The position numbers were made by a program, and so were the translations under genes. From positions 22,305 through 86,304 of the forward strand of contig JTDE01002230.1 in assembly GCA_014338405.1 (NCBI GenBank): 64,000 bases of DNA, given 5' to 3'. The stretch's first letter is position 1. Each line of letters starts with the position of its first letter. The notes under the pieces are model-generated. The model was not told the DNA's origin, ran no database searches, and saw only the letters and a list, made by a program, of their open reading frames with translations. The DNA is from Paragonimus skrjabini miyazakii (Eukaryota > Platyhelminthes > Trematoda > Plagiorchiida > Troglotrematidae). This document shows, in pieces, positions 48,815-60,470 of this stretch.

Positions 48815-50250
48815 CCACATTTCTTTCAAAGGAGTCGACCAGGTTTGTCTTCACTTTGGTTTGTATCAGCAAACCTACGATCATTGTGAATTACACCTCG
48901 TTAACCACTTGGACAGACAATAAAATAGACTGATAAATCAGCAAGCTACTGGATTTCTCGGGTCCGCATTAGAACGTCCATATAGTATTTTACATACCAG
49001 ATCTAAAGTATTTTTACGGAGGTCACAGATATATCTGAACCTATAGTGTAGAATGTGGATACCTTCAATACGCAAGCAGTGGAAGCAAACCACCAAAAAA
49101 AGCTTCTCTAGTTCGCTATTTGAACATAAGTAATATTCAGCTCGGGTCCAGTAAGTTGCTTATATCAGTTCCTATTTGATATTAGGTCATTTCCATTGTA
49201 ACCTTGACTATCAAATTTGGTCATCTTCAGATCCAGAAAATAAGACCGAAGTACTAAATTCAAACTACACTTAGATGAGACTAAGTTCTTTGACTGTAAG
49301 ACCTAACCAAACTCAGACCACTTTAGTCACACTACAACGTATTGTGTAAAGTGGGTCTGTTAGTGTTGTAGTGTTTACATAAAATCATACTCTCCACGTT
49401 GTAGATAGGGCTAAAACAGATTTGTATTGGTTTCCTCATTTGATCATTCTGCAAGAGTTACTACTCCAGTTTTTAAGGAACTATTCTTCAGTCAACTATT
49501 CAAAACATCTGACTATAAATAAAGTATAAACAGCAATATCAGAAAGTGTCACATAATAATTACGATTGTTGCCAAGTTTAGGGTAGACAAACTGTCTAAG
49601 TCAAAAATTTACGTATACTTTGTAGACAAGACGGCGAGTAGCAACTGGCATTGCCATGGAGAATGCCATCAAGCTATCCGGAGTACAGAGCAGCAGGCCA
49701 GACTAATCAATTGGTGTTCGTGCTGTGTTTCTGAAATAATCAAACTCTGTATACATCAGAATGTTCTATGTGCATAACAAAATGGAGTAGACGAAATGCT
49801 GACATATTACAATATGTAGTGTTTAGTCTCTAATGAATCAGGACACGAGAATTCAGGGCTTATCCTTCTCATTGTCAGTGTTCCAAACACTACCTCTTCA
49901 ACAGCGGTTAGGTTCATCTTTGAGTTAACACTGAGAAAAATACAGTAATGTATGGTAACTCTAACTGATTAGCGATTTAGGTGAAATTCAATAATCAAAA
50001 ACTGGGTTCCTGCCAATTATGAACCAAGGATAAGAAGGGGGATTCCCATCCAAATTATGAAATTTACCACGGTACTCGACAACAGCACAATTGATGAATA
50101 TTATTTGAGCATAGAGGTCCGTAACTTGGGTTCTAACTCAAGTTTTTTTATGGATGCGGTTGAAACTCGTCGAATCATTCACACTAAATTTTTAATCATA
50201 TTATCTCTTGAGTACATGTCAGACAGAGTAGTAAAACCGTCCGTTGTTTC
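48815..50250. other. No gene called
   Basis: AT-rich sequence. A plus frame at 50057-50296 runs into the R2-like fragment and has no domain. Confidence 0.45.
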
Positions 50251-50255
50251 GTCGG

Positions 50256-50828
50256 TTAATGTGCCTCTAACAGACCAAGCTGCGTTCGAGGTATAGCCAC
50301 CACCTCATCCATTGTGTTGGTGAACAGCATGGACGATAGTGGGACACCGTCGCGAACACAGCACTGGGCCCGGATGACACAGCCTTCTAGCATGTCGGAA
50401 GCGTTCCAACTGGACTCACCGGTGTAGTGTGTTAGAGGTTGGGGAGCATTGAATAGTTGGGCCGATTTGATAATCGGATCCTCGGAGATAGAAACGAACG
50501 CCTTTGACACGTCAGTATAGATTGCACACAAGCTGGAAAACGTGACGCATGAGTTCCGGAGCAGTGCGTGTGCCTCGAGGCAACCGTTCTGGTGTGGGAT
50601 TGTGAATTGAAAAGCGGGCAGTCTCAAGCGCGTAATTCAATCATCAGCCAATATCTTGTGAGGGCGATGTGCCACCGGTGAAGATAGGTTTCAATTCATT
50701 GGGAGAAGAAGGGTTATTCACTTTCGGAACAAGCGTGAAGCGGGAGGCGCACATCTGAATCGGCGACCACCTAGTTAGCAGGAAGAGGTTGTAATTTCTG
50801 GCCAAGACATCGGCTTTCATACGCTACT
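50256..50828 (-). pseudogene. R2-like non-LTR reverse transcriptase fragment
   Basis: On the minus strand, broken by stops and frame changes, are TRWSPIQMCASRFTLVPKV, NPSSPNELKPI, IYTDVSKAF (palm motif A, Asp kept) and a decayed CCVRDGVPLSSMLF for the usual GVRQGDPLSPxLF, then TNTMDEVVAIPRTQLG. The YADD box that should follow is absent; the similarity stops near 50256. The motif set resembles R2-group elements. R2 elements normally insert in 28S rRNA genes, of which there is no trace here, so this is a dispersed dead fragment or a relative with other target choice. Confidence 0.7.
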
Positions 50829-51190
50829 GTTAGCAACAATAATGCTTAACCTAATTATGTTGCACAACACACTTTGTTTTACAGTCTTTGTGGTTGGTCT
50901 TCTATACTACCGTCAAGTCTGTTTGTTTTTGAGCACATTTACTGGCAGTAACCCATTATACCACGGGTTGCACATACTTGCCAGAACACCCAGTCTCTTG
51001 CTCACAAAATCAACAATTGTCACCATAAACTTGCACGATAAACCGTTTTAAGTACGTTCACGTGTGAATGAATCCGTAAAAACAAAACTGCTACTTGTTT
51101 CGCACACATACATACAACGTACAGCAAAAGTATAGTTCCCAACTTTCCGGCAACTAAACTGACGCTTTTGTACACTTCATGTTTATTTAG

Positions 51191-51256
51191 CTACTACTAC
51201 AACCTCCACAACAAAAACAACAACGACACCCAGCATAACTGAGGCATCACCAACTA
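51191..51256 (+). CDS. Threonine-rich 66-nt exon, phase 1-1
   Basis: The acceptor TACACTTCATGTTTATTTAG and consensus donor A|GTAAGTTC enclose 66 nt. In phase 1 it reads TTTTSTTKTTTTPSITEASP and one more codon. Symmetric, multiple of three, same composition as the neighbours. It would encode another mucin-like spacer. The bases after the donor (AGTTCAGTAAC) align with those after the donors at 45899 and 57047. Confidence 0.6.
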
Positions 51257-51259
51257 GTA

Positions 51260-53300
51260 AGTTCAGTAACGTTGCATTTTTTTTACGGAGTATGCGGGTT
51301 GTACTCTTTTCAACTTTTATTCGACTTATCACATACTTTGTGTTTCAGGGGAATTGTCTGTCCGTCGGAAGTTCTTTTGTTAGTTTGTGAATTCGGTCAA
51401 ACCCGATTTCAATGTGATCTGTTTTGAGTTCTTTATGAATACTTTTGAAATTGATCCTTTAGGTTGCTCACACATATTCACTTAATTTATACATAACAAT
51501 CAAACCGCGATTTATACTCACCTATACATACAATGACAAGTAAACCAGAAATATTGATCAACAACAGAAGTCTTGTGGCATTGAGTTGAATAAGAAAGAA
51601 GTTCTTTTGATTGGTCAGTTAGCAATCGATGGGGAAACGGAACAGTGTACAGCACGATAGCTAACCAACTGTGTGCAGCATAGTGCGCCTAATTATTGGT
51701 TTGCATACATTAGCATCGAAAAAATCTGTCTGTTATCATGCCCAATCTTATTCTATTGAGTGACCGTGTGTAAAGCGTTGTCTTAAAATAACTGTTTGTA
51801 AACCGATGTTGCTTACAACGCAAGTCGGATGTAAGATAACTGACAATAGTTTATCTTTTGTACGCGTTAGTTAATCATTGCCTTTTCGACATGAAGGGCG
51901 ACTAGAATCGTCAGGGCCAAGTTTTCGAAAGCTGGTCCGTCATCGAGACACGTGACCGGTAGCAGCTACAAACGTTGTTTGTTTCCCCATTATAAACTGA
52001 CCACTTTCATTGCAACGCTGTCTATCGACAACGGACTTTTTACATGATGGAGTAATATTACGTAGAACGACCTAAATTATCAACACATTTTTTGGTCTAA
52101 AGCTTAATAACAAATTTTCACACGAGTCTAAAATTCCAAGGTCAATTACTTACAATTATGATGATAATTAATAGAAGGATTTATCGTGGTCTACTGTTAA
52201 CATTTACCACTGCAAGTGACAAACTGACATAACACTGACAAGGGGTAGAACAAAACTTGAACGGTAAACGCTTTGACAGATTAGCAATTCGCAGCTAAGT
52301 CATGAATAACCAACTTTCATGATATTGATAACGCAGGATTTTCAGAGAGAGGGCAAGAAAAAAGCTCTCAATAAAACAAATTAAACACAATATTAAACAA
52401 TATATGTTATAAAATATCCCGTTCGAGCAACCATATTGCCATCAGAGATGTAGATATTCTTAAACTATTTCAGAGAAAGTCCGTTTTTATATTTCTGTTA
52501 ACGTGGACAAATCATCACTGATTGATTCAAATTGTAGAATAGTCAATAAAAACCATATAAAAACCTTGGTCAGGTTAAGTTGATTATCTGATGAATGGAA
52601 ATCGTTTTTGTAGTTACGTTCCACATTTCAGAATTGCAATAACGTGACATTCATTGGTTCACTGTAGAACGTGAAAACTTCGCCGTTCTGCTTAAAATTT
52701 CTTCTGATTTATCTATCCCAAATGTAAAGCTGGTTTATCACTTTGGTCGATTAACTGACGTGACGTCCACTTACACTCGAGCACTAATCCATGATTGTGT
52801 CAGCCGATCTTCGCCAGGATTGACTTTGAGAGACGGAATGTAACCCACCTAAAGGAACTTCGTCAAAGTTTTCTACGATTAATTATATAACACGTAAAAC
52901 AGGCTTAACTCATTATTGACTTGATATTGTTGAATAATCACTCTAGTCCAGTGAAACTCTGCAGCCAAACTAACTTTTTGAAAGCGGTAGTTGAGCGATG
53001 CCAACGTGACTGCGTGCCACGGAGAGGCTTTTTTAAACGAACCACGCATTTGTCCAAACACCTTACTCCAGTTTTGTCAAAACAGCTTCCTGTCTTGATA
53101 TAATTTGACTACCGGTAGTTCTGAGTTCACTCTATTCCACTCCATTTGTTTGTTTCATGACGTACCTGTCCTCGTAAGCTGTCAGTAGCACGCTACAACT
53201 TACTAGTGTTGATGAGTAGTACATTACGAGATAAATCGATACTTGGTTTGGCCGTACACGAGTTAGTGTAGTGGGTTCACGTTATATAGACTATTTTTAT
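51260..53300. other. Intron-like sequence
   Basis: AT-rich, no repeats of the families above, no convincing exon. Open frames at 52879-53103 on both strands overlap and are not supported. Confidence 0.45.
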
Positions 53301-53304
53301 TTAG

Positions 53305-53386
53305 GAGGTATTGTGCCGTTACCGCTTCAAACCCACTTCAAACAAGACTACAATGTCAGGACTCGTATTTGTGGTCAAACATACCG
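53305..53386 (+). CDS. Possible exon before a 45-nt intron
   Basis: Acceptor ACTATTTTTATTTAG, donor CG|GTGAGT, 82 nt. All three phases are open. The phase-1 reading (IVPLPLQTHFKQDYNVRTRI) would follow the phase-1 ends of the threonine exons and ends in phase 2, as the next exon needs. It would begin the non-repetitive C-terminal part. Confidence 0.38.
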
Positions 53387-53431
53387 GTGAGTAACCAGTG
53401 CAAATACGGTTATAATCGTTGTGATTTGTAG

Positions 53432-53699
53432 ATCAGTGATGAAAAACAATTACCAATTTGAACAAAACTCAGTAAAGAGAAATAAATGGTCGTCCAGGGT
53501 GGCATATAATAGGCTGAACAACACAGAGAGCCAGTGTTTGAGAATAGACCAATATGAGGAGGATGGTGGTGCAAAACTATCTAACAACAAAAGAGATACG
53601 GAATTATCACGAGGTGAAAAGCAGACTCCCTTAAGTTCTCAGATTTATTCGTTGCCTCTAAAAGACTGGATACCATTTACACCTTATGGAAGTTTTTAA
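53432..53699 (+). CDS. Possible terminal exon, charged C-terminal region
   Basis: The exon follows a 45-nt intron (53387-53431, GTGAGT..TTTGTAG). Phase 2, 89 codons to TAA. The peptide is hydrophilic with acidic and basic patches (LRIDQYEEDGGAKLSNNKRD) and ends with an aromatic/proline stretch (DWIPFTPYGSF). There is no membrane segment, so a mucin ending here would be secreted unless anchored elsewhere. The exon at 56657 lies beyond this stop, which implies alternative splicing, a second gene, or that this terminal exon is wrong. Confidence 0.4.
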
Positions 53700-54447
53700 A
53701 TCCAACTTGACTCTTCAGCCAGTGTCTTTCGTAACCAAACTCCAGCGTTTTCTGCCGATAACATTCACCAGTAATGTACCTCTATGAGATGACCGGAATA
53801 CAAAACCTGTCACACGTCCCATTGAGATCAGATTCGAGTTTACTGCTTCTTTAAGAATGGTGTTACCTAGTAAGTTTACCCGAATCCGCAGTTAACCGCA
53901 ATTAGCCGACTTTAACGTGTTCTTTGTTCAGCTATACTCAGATAGCAGCGTGATCATATATTCTCGCTAGGGAGATATTGTTGTTGTGTATGGTATACCT
54001 ATAACTAGAACCTCACACCTGTCTGGCACTCGAGCATATATTGTCAGAGGTTTGCCTTTTCAATCTGAGCTGCAGGAACAAGGGTCTAAACTGTTGCTGT
54101 CATAGTGATACAGAAACACTGTATACTTGTTATCGTTTTCATAGTTCGTCGTGCAAAAATACTGCGATCCTCACAAGATTAAGCAAGGAGTAACTGAATA
54201 TTTCACTTGATCTGATTTAAAAATATGCTAGACATTGAATTTCAAGTTACATCGGCTGTCACGACTATACATTCGTTTATTGATAATTTTAGTGGCCATT
54301 TTTGCACACAGGTTATATAAGTGTCATGATTTCACGAGGTTACCAATTACTACGTTTTCTCATAAATGAACATTAGTTGGTTCCTTCCATTTTTGTTTAC
54401 TGGTTCTCACACACAGACTGTGTCGTATCCTTAAAAAGTATTCTCAC

Positions 54448-54574
54448 AAAGGCCATAGTTTAGTTCTCCATTGCTAGTGGTCTTCATAACTGGTGATAAG
54501 GGATGCAGTGAACTCATGATGAACATCTCTTTAGATTCCAAATGTGTGAATAACCAGCTAACCTCTTCACTTGA
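54448..54574 (-). CDS. Candidate exon, minus strand, weak
   Basis: 127 nt, phase 0 to 1, acceptor CATTATACTCGAG, donor CTTT|GTGAGA. The peptide (EEVSWLFTHLESKEMFIMSS) is non-repetitive. The acceptor is poor. Confidence 0.18.
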
Positions 54575-54969
54575 CTCGAGTATAATGAGAACTATAATGT
54601 GATGCTTCCGATCAACAAGAAACATCTTTCAAAATGCACAACAGTGATTCATCAGTGACAGCGCTCCTTTTTAAGCCGGAAACAGTTTGAATTTGTGGAT
54701 ATCTAGCAGTGTGAGCATGGTAGGCTCACTGTGTAATACTTGTCAAAAATGGACGTGCGTTGATGATCGACAACAAAACCTCGTCATGGGTATTCTCGCT
54801 ATCTTAAAGCACTGTGGACTTCCATAAAGTCAAATGACCTGTGCTTGTAACTTGTCCTGATGAATAACGAGCCATTGCAGGACGATGAGGAATCACTAAT
54901 CGAGGTAAACAATGGCAACATCTCAATGAGCCCATCAGACAACCTGGGCGCTACATACAGGCGATCGTG

Positions 54970-55195
54970 TCTGAACATTTGCATACGGTAATTCGGTCAT
55001 GTCTGGTGTCAGCGCACGGGAGCAATGGTCATCACGATTGCGTCTTGAAAGCGTGGCTGAAGTTCAAATCTCAGCCGTGACCAAAATTGACGAGCAAGAA
55101 CGAGTACAGGTTTCAAGTGTAGTACTCGTTTTTGAAAGGGATTGGCGGAGAAGTATTTGGTACAATCAGTTGTGAATTATGCTTAGGTCATGAAA
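54970..55195 (+). repeat. SINE family S1, diverged
   Basis: TAATTCGGTCATGTCTGGTG, CTTGAAAGCGTGGCTGAAGT, AAGTGTAGTACTCG and GTACAATCAGTTGTG align with the 5' module, head, core end and tail. The core proper is damaged. Confidence 0.6.
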
Positions 55196-56656
55196 ACAAC
55201 ATTAACAAGAAGTTTGACTAAAAAGTGAAAGACGAAAAACTGGTTGTCGGCGTTGCGTCATCCATCAATCCGGAACATTGGAACGTCATGACTACATGTG
55301 GACTGGACTACTATCAGGTTGTCCAGGCCTATACAACAGCTACCGAGTATTTGAATCCAAGCACATTTAACTACCAAAACAACATTATGACAATGAGTGT
55401 CACCACCTTCACGTTGTCCTTGAAGGAAATAAATAAGTTTTTGTTTTAAGTTTCAATATCAATTCTTAAACATTACACCGTCCTCGTCACTATATATTGG
55501 CCCTTTTCAATCATATTGTGTTGAATCGATTAGCTTTGTGATTTTTATCATTTCTAACCTCGCGTCCTCAGACATGAACAACTGTCAGGTCACAAGCTGT
55601 ATGTTGTTTCAGTTGTATTATAAAGCAATTCAACAGTGGTGTGGGTACATTTAAGTGTCGGTGCAAAGTAGCATGGTCACGTGTTCTAGTGGGTCATTAC
55701 AACAGGTCACCTGGTTTTATGAAAATGTTACTTTAAGGAATTAGTTTCTTATAACAAAATCGGATTGTGATTAGATGGAAAGATTGCTCACGATATACGG
55801 AAAAGAGTACCATAACCCCTTTGTCTATGGGCATACAATACGTTCTCAGCAGATATCGAAACACGCTGATTGTTGGTTTTAACACAGATAAAACTAAAAT
55901 GTTATAATCGTACATTATTAACTTCCATAAATTAGAGCTCGGTATTTCTGATCACCGCCAGGTCGATTTCGATTCTCAAACAACTGCTCCAGTTTCCTAA
56001 ATGCTCTTTTTTGAAGTTTACTTGATCGGAGTATACTTTAAAACAATGAAAAATACTGAAGTCACTGAGTGAACATGTGTAAATCGAATCACATTTCGAA
56101 TTGCCAGTGCTCTGATTATACTTCTACAATTAATGGTGCGCTGTAAATTAATGTACATCATTGAAATTTGCAACTTTTCTCGTGAACTTTCTATTGAGTT
56201 CGTTGTTTCTCAGTGGTCCGTTTTCAGCAAACTCAACTCCTTTATGAGCCAAACTTCATTGTTCCTTCGATGACAGGCTTAAGGACTAGGCCATGATATT
56301 TGAGTTCTCCAGTTGATAACGGGTGTACTAGACACAGCAAAAATATACACAGTGCATTTATGTGCTCAAGATACCATGTAACATATGACAGTTCTCATAA
56401 GCTTCATTCATAAGCCAAGTGATCCGGGAGTGAAAAATCAGTCCACACACAAAAACACCAGAAGCACCAAGTTAACGAAATGTTTAGATGATTGACATGA
56501 GAACATGCTTAAATGAACCTGTATCCCCATGTTTTCTTGAATGATTGTTTTCACGTGATTTCTCTATAGAGAATAAGGTTTTCATAATTTGGTTCAAAAT
56601 CAACCCAGATTTGTTAAAAATTGGTCATCGGGAATTGATTCCTCATACAATTTCAG

Positions 56657-57046
56657 AAACTACACTAAATACAACCACTCCAACCACAACAGCTATATCA
56701 ACAACACCGACAACAATCACACCGATTATCACACCAAACATAACCAAAGCCGTTTCAACCACGGTAACGACATCCACGCCAACCAACTCAAAACCAACAG
56801 CAACCACATCCGTTATCACCAAACCAACCTCGACAGACGTCATCATAGCCACGATAACCACAATCACACCGGTTATCATTACACCAACCACAGTTAACTC
56901 TGAGGTAACCACACCCACGACAACATTACAAACCAAAAACATATCAACCACAACCATACCAGTCAATACCAAACTCACTATATCCACAGTCATAACATCG
57001 ACAGAGACAACACCAACATCAACAACATCGCGAACGTCTGTGACAA
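56657..57046 (+). CDS. Threonine/Ile/Val-rich mucin-like exon, 390 nt, phase 1-1
   Basis: The acceptor CTCATACAATTTCAG and donor GACAA|GTGCGT bound 390 nt (phase 1-1). The start (ETTLNTTTPTTTAIS) parallels the start of the exon at 45563 (ATTLNTTTTSTTT), and the end (SRTSVTSA, just past the donor) parallels it too. Unlike that exon the repeats have drifted: Ile, Val, Asn and Ser interrupt the Thr runs and no exact minisatellite remains, so it is either older or under different constraint. The open frame continues to 57204 with a sharp change of composition. Confidence 0.6.
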
Positions 57047-57049
57047 GTG

Positions 57050-59280
57050 CGTCCAGTAGTTCTTTTGTTTCTTTTGAGTTTATGGAGATATATAATATCT
57101 ACAACGCTCACATCACCAGTACACACTTTAAACTGCAAGTAAACAGTAGTTTATCACTGAAAATGACTTTTGTTTATGTTAATCACGTGTCTGGTGCGCA
57201 TTAACACTAGCATATGTCTACCTGAGCATGACAAAGCTGTGTACCTTGGTCTGAAGCCTGAGTAGACTAAGCATGTGGAAGCGGGCTGTCCATTCTATTT
57301 TTCATGAGGGTGATGTTTAAGCTAAGCACTACCTGACCAATTTTGTTGATCGAGGATGTTTGAATCTGTAAATAGGTAAAATGGAGATCTACTATAACGG
57401 AAAGCATGGTGTGGACCAGCATGGACGTCTGAACTTATTGCAATGGGTGTAGTTACAAAGAAATCAGGCGTCTATATGCGAGTTTTGGTTCATTGTAACA
57501 AAATGTACGACGTAAATCACGTCTCGAACGATTTCAAGCAACCACGATTGGTCAGCTACATTCAATTTGGTACGACCGAACGAAGATGAGTGTTAGTTCC
57601 AGAGGGTTACTGGTAAACGAACCTAAAAGAAACACACCGGTGTTAATTATCTTCTTTGCTCAGAGTACTCGTGAGTTTGATAGTGTTCAGACATGGCCGG
57701 CTGGGCGAGTGACGCTAAGCTGATTACCCGCACGGGGAAGTGAAAAGGCAGCCGAGAGACAGGTTTTACCATGACTACACATTGAACACAGATCCCTGGG
57801 CTACGTAAACTCAGCGACTCAAGTGGACGGTTGATACCACATTGCGTATGGGTGTGTGTGCGTGAATGCGTGAGTTATTGAGACAATTTTGAAAGTAGAT
57901 GCAGTAAATACTGCTGTGTACAGTTGTGCTCCGGTTAATTTAGCATTTAGGGTAATTACGTAGGTTACAAATTACTTGGTTTATTTGTCTTCTGATAAGA
58001 GTGCGAAAATCCAGGTAGAGCGAGAATGACGCTGTATGACATAAATCGCCAAATGAATTAGTTATTCAGTGCATTTCGCAAGCGGTCCTTCAGAGGGGAT
58101 TGACTAATTTTTTGTCTCTGTAGCATTCGTTATGGCGATGTTGTATTTTAAAATAGACTGGATGGACAGAACTGATTTGATGGTCCAGCGTGTTAATGTC
58201 AAGACAATCATAACGGTGATATATCTTTACTTATAAGATCACAGAGCTACATGGCTGACTGTTGGAGTATATTGGTTTGTGGAGGGTTCCAATCTGGCTG
58301 ATGTGATGGACTTTGTCAGACACAGTCCTTAGGTAAATAAGGTGAAAACTGATATCTCCAAACTTCTTACATGGCTTCGTAACCCAGGTGGTTGAGCAAC
58401 TAATGTGCAGAAGCATGTAGTTCCTATCGCTGTCTGAGAGCATCAACTCGGTATCATCACAACTGTGATTGTGTAAAATCTACAGCAGCACTGGACTACT
58501 TATGAGTAGTTTAAATATTTGAAAACAATACACACCCCTATGTCGGTGGAAATGGATATTTTGATAAAACCACGTCAGATGAACTACAAATGATGAACTA
58601 CAAATCTCTCGATCAGTGACAAAACGAACGGGCAATATATGGAAGTCACAATGATTTCACATAGTCGAATGACAGTTAGGCGGAACTTGAAACAAGCTGT
58701 TGTCTGTCTTTCAGTTCCTTCCAGTTGTCTGTTTCACAGTACACTTTCTTTCTTAAGGGCATTGAGAATACACTGATCCGGTTGAACACGTCCTCACAGC
58801 ACATGGGTATATTCTAACATCTGTATCCCCGTGATTAGATTTTGAGGTCAAGTACTCAGCAAAAAACCGGACGTGATTTTTCATTCTTCTAATTTCTTAC
58901 GTTAAATTACAGGGAAATCCGGAAGTTTAGGTTGTGCATTCATCTGTGACAGATATAACGTTAAGGTTGATAGTCGAACGCAGTGTTATGTCAATGTAAC
59001 TTGACTACATTCTAGGTGTAATTGACAGTCTAAACCATTCATTGTCATGAATGGACCTATAAATGTGGCTGATCTGATACTGGAAAGTGACGACGTTCCC
59101 AACAGGATAACAGTAGCTTGAACTTCATGGTAACTGTACGTTTTTCCGACGAACGTTGAGTGACGCACGTATAACCAACGACGTCAAATACCAGAATCAA
59201 GTCAAGCCGCTGGAAACCGTGGTACTATTGACATAAACAGTATAATCAATTACAATAAACAAACCTCAATTAGTTTATGG
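57050..59280. other. No gene called
   Basis: Downstream bases up to about 57195 still resemble those after the exon at 45563. A possible 63-nt minus exon at 58371-58433 with a 44-nt intron was tested and fails because the joined frame has a stop. Confidence 0.45.
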
Positions 59281-59320
59281 GGTAAGATACAATAATTGGC
59301 CGAAATAGGCCGTCAAGGGT

Positions 59321-59600
59321 CCAAAAGATACGACAATTGCAAGCACAGGCGACCGACAGGCAAGGACGGACCGAGGAAATGCGATCGGATCGGTGTAATG
59401 TGTATCTAGATAGCCGGCCTTCGGGCAGACCAATTAGTCAGCGACCGTTTCACGGCGGCCCAGAGGAAAACCGTATTAACAGGGGTGGGGAGGGTAAAAC
59501 TGGCAGACAACAATGGGTTTGTGGGCAGATGAGTAGGGTTCCATAACTGAGGGAGGCACGGGGAACAAATTAGTACTTTTAGATGTGGGTTGTGTGAATA
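59321..59600. other. GC-rich island of unknown origin
   Basis: A sharp rise in G+C, with GGCCG, GGCGGCCC and GGGGTGGGGAGGG, stands out from AT-rich flanks. A 69-codon plus frame (59337-59546) is Arg/Gly-rich and could be a gag-like remnant or a non-coding repeat. No second copy is in the window. Confidence 0.4.
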
Positions 59601-59609
59601 ACAATAACA

Positions 59610-60465
59610 GGCGTCTAGTTAGATGGGTTCACAGAGTATAGTGCGGCAGGGTCAATCGAGGGGAATTTTGACCTCCAAAACTGTCCAACGAGTAGCTTTT
59701 TATAGATTTAAGGATTCCTGTATACATGATTTAGAAACCTTGTAAACCATTATCATAACATAAGGAAGTGAATGGTCAAATGGTGGTTACGATATGCAGT
59801 TAAATTGGCTTAATTTTGTCATCAACATTTTGAGGTTTTTATGCGTTATAAAGTGTAATCAAGACAAATTAGATAAAAGGATTTGTCGTAAAAGAATTTG
59901 TCTGTTTAGTGTATTTCACTTGGGTTGAATGTCTTAATGCACTGTCTAAATTCTGTAGTGAAATTAATCTATTACAATGGCATGTAAAGTATTTTGAAGC
60001 ATGTATACTTCTATTAGTTCTTTTTTGCACATCATTATCTTCTTATCACAGTTTTCAGATCTTGTTTGAATGCCATCATGTAGATTTTATTTTTGAGTTT
60101 TTTTTGTTTGTTTGAAAACTGGTTGTTAATTTGTGAACACTAGAACGTTTTTGCACTGTTTGTAACACACGGATTGTTTGAAAGATGAATTCGAGGTAAG
60201 TAATTCGTTCCGTGTCTATTATTAAGCTGATCATTCTTATCCAGACTGGAGCTCAGTAGCTGAGATAAGCGATAATCAACCGTTGAGATTTGCCACTCAG
60301 TAAGATGTTATGGGGTGAGTATCTCTTCTTGAGTTTTATTTACTCAGTTGTTTATTTTCAACTGAACTATCTGCCTTATTGGTAACCGCGACAACTGCAA
60401 TGATTAAACAGGTAGGTTTGGTAATGTTCCATGCATTGATTTACAGTGTGTTTATAGTCCACTTA
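59610..60465. other. No gene seen
   Basis: AT-rich sequence; a T-rich tract near 60095-60112. No frame with support. Confidence 0.5.
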
Positions 60466-60470
60466 TATTT

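Larger units (their letters stand above)
53700..56640. other. Intron-like or intergenic, one SINE copy
   Basis: Apart from the S1 copy at 54970-55195 and one weak minus candidate at 54448-54574, nothing could be supported. A plus frame at 55225-55449 has no domain. Confidence 0.45.

Noticed and set aside
56589..56993. Alternative plus and minus frames over the 56657 exon (Asn/His-rich and Val-rich)
   Set aside because: Frame-shifted shadows of the Thr-rich exon; they do not respect its splice phases.
58371..58433. 63-nt minus exon followed by a 44-nt intron
   Set aside because: Every open phase combination across the junction gives a stop or mismatched phase.
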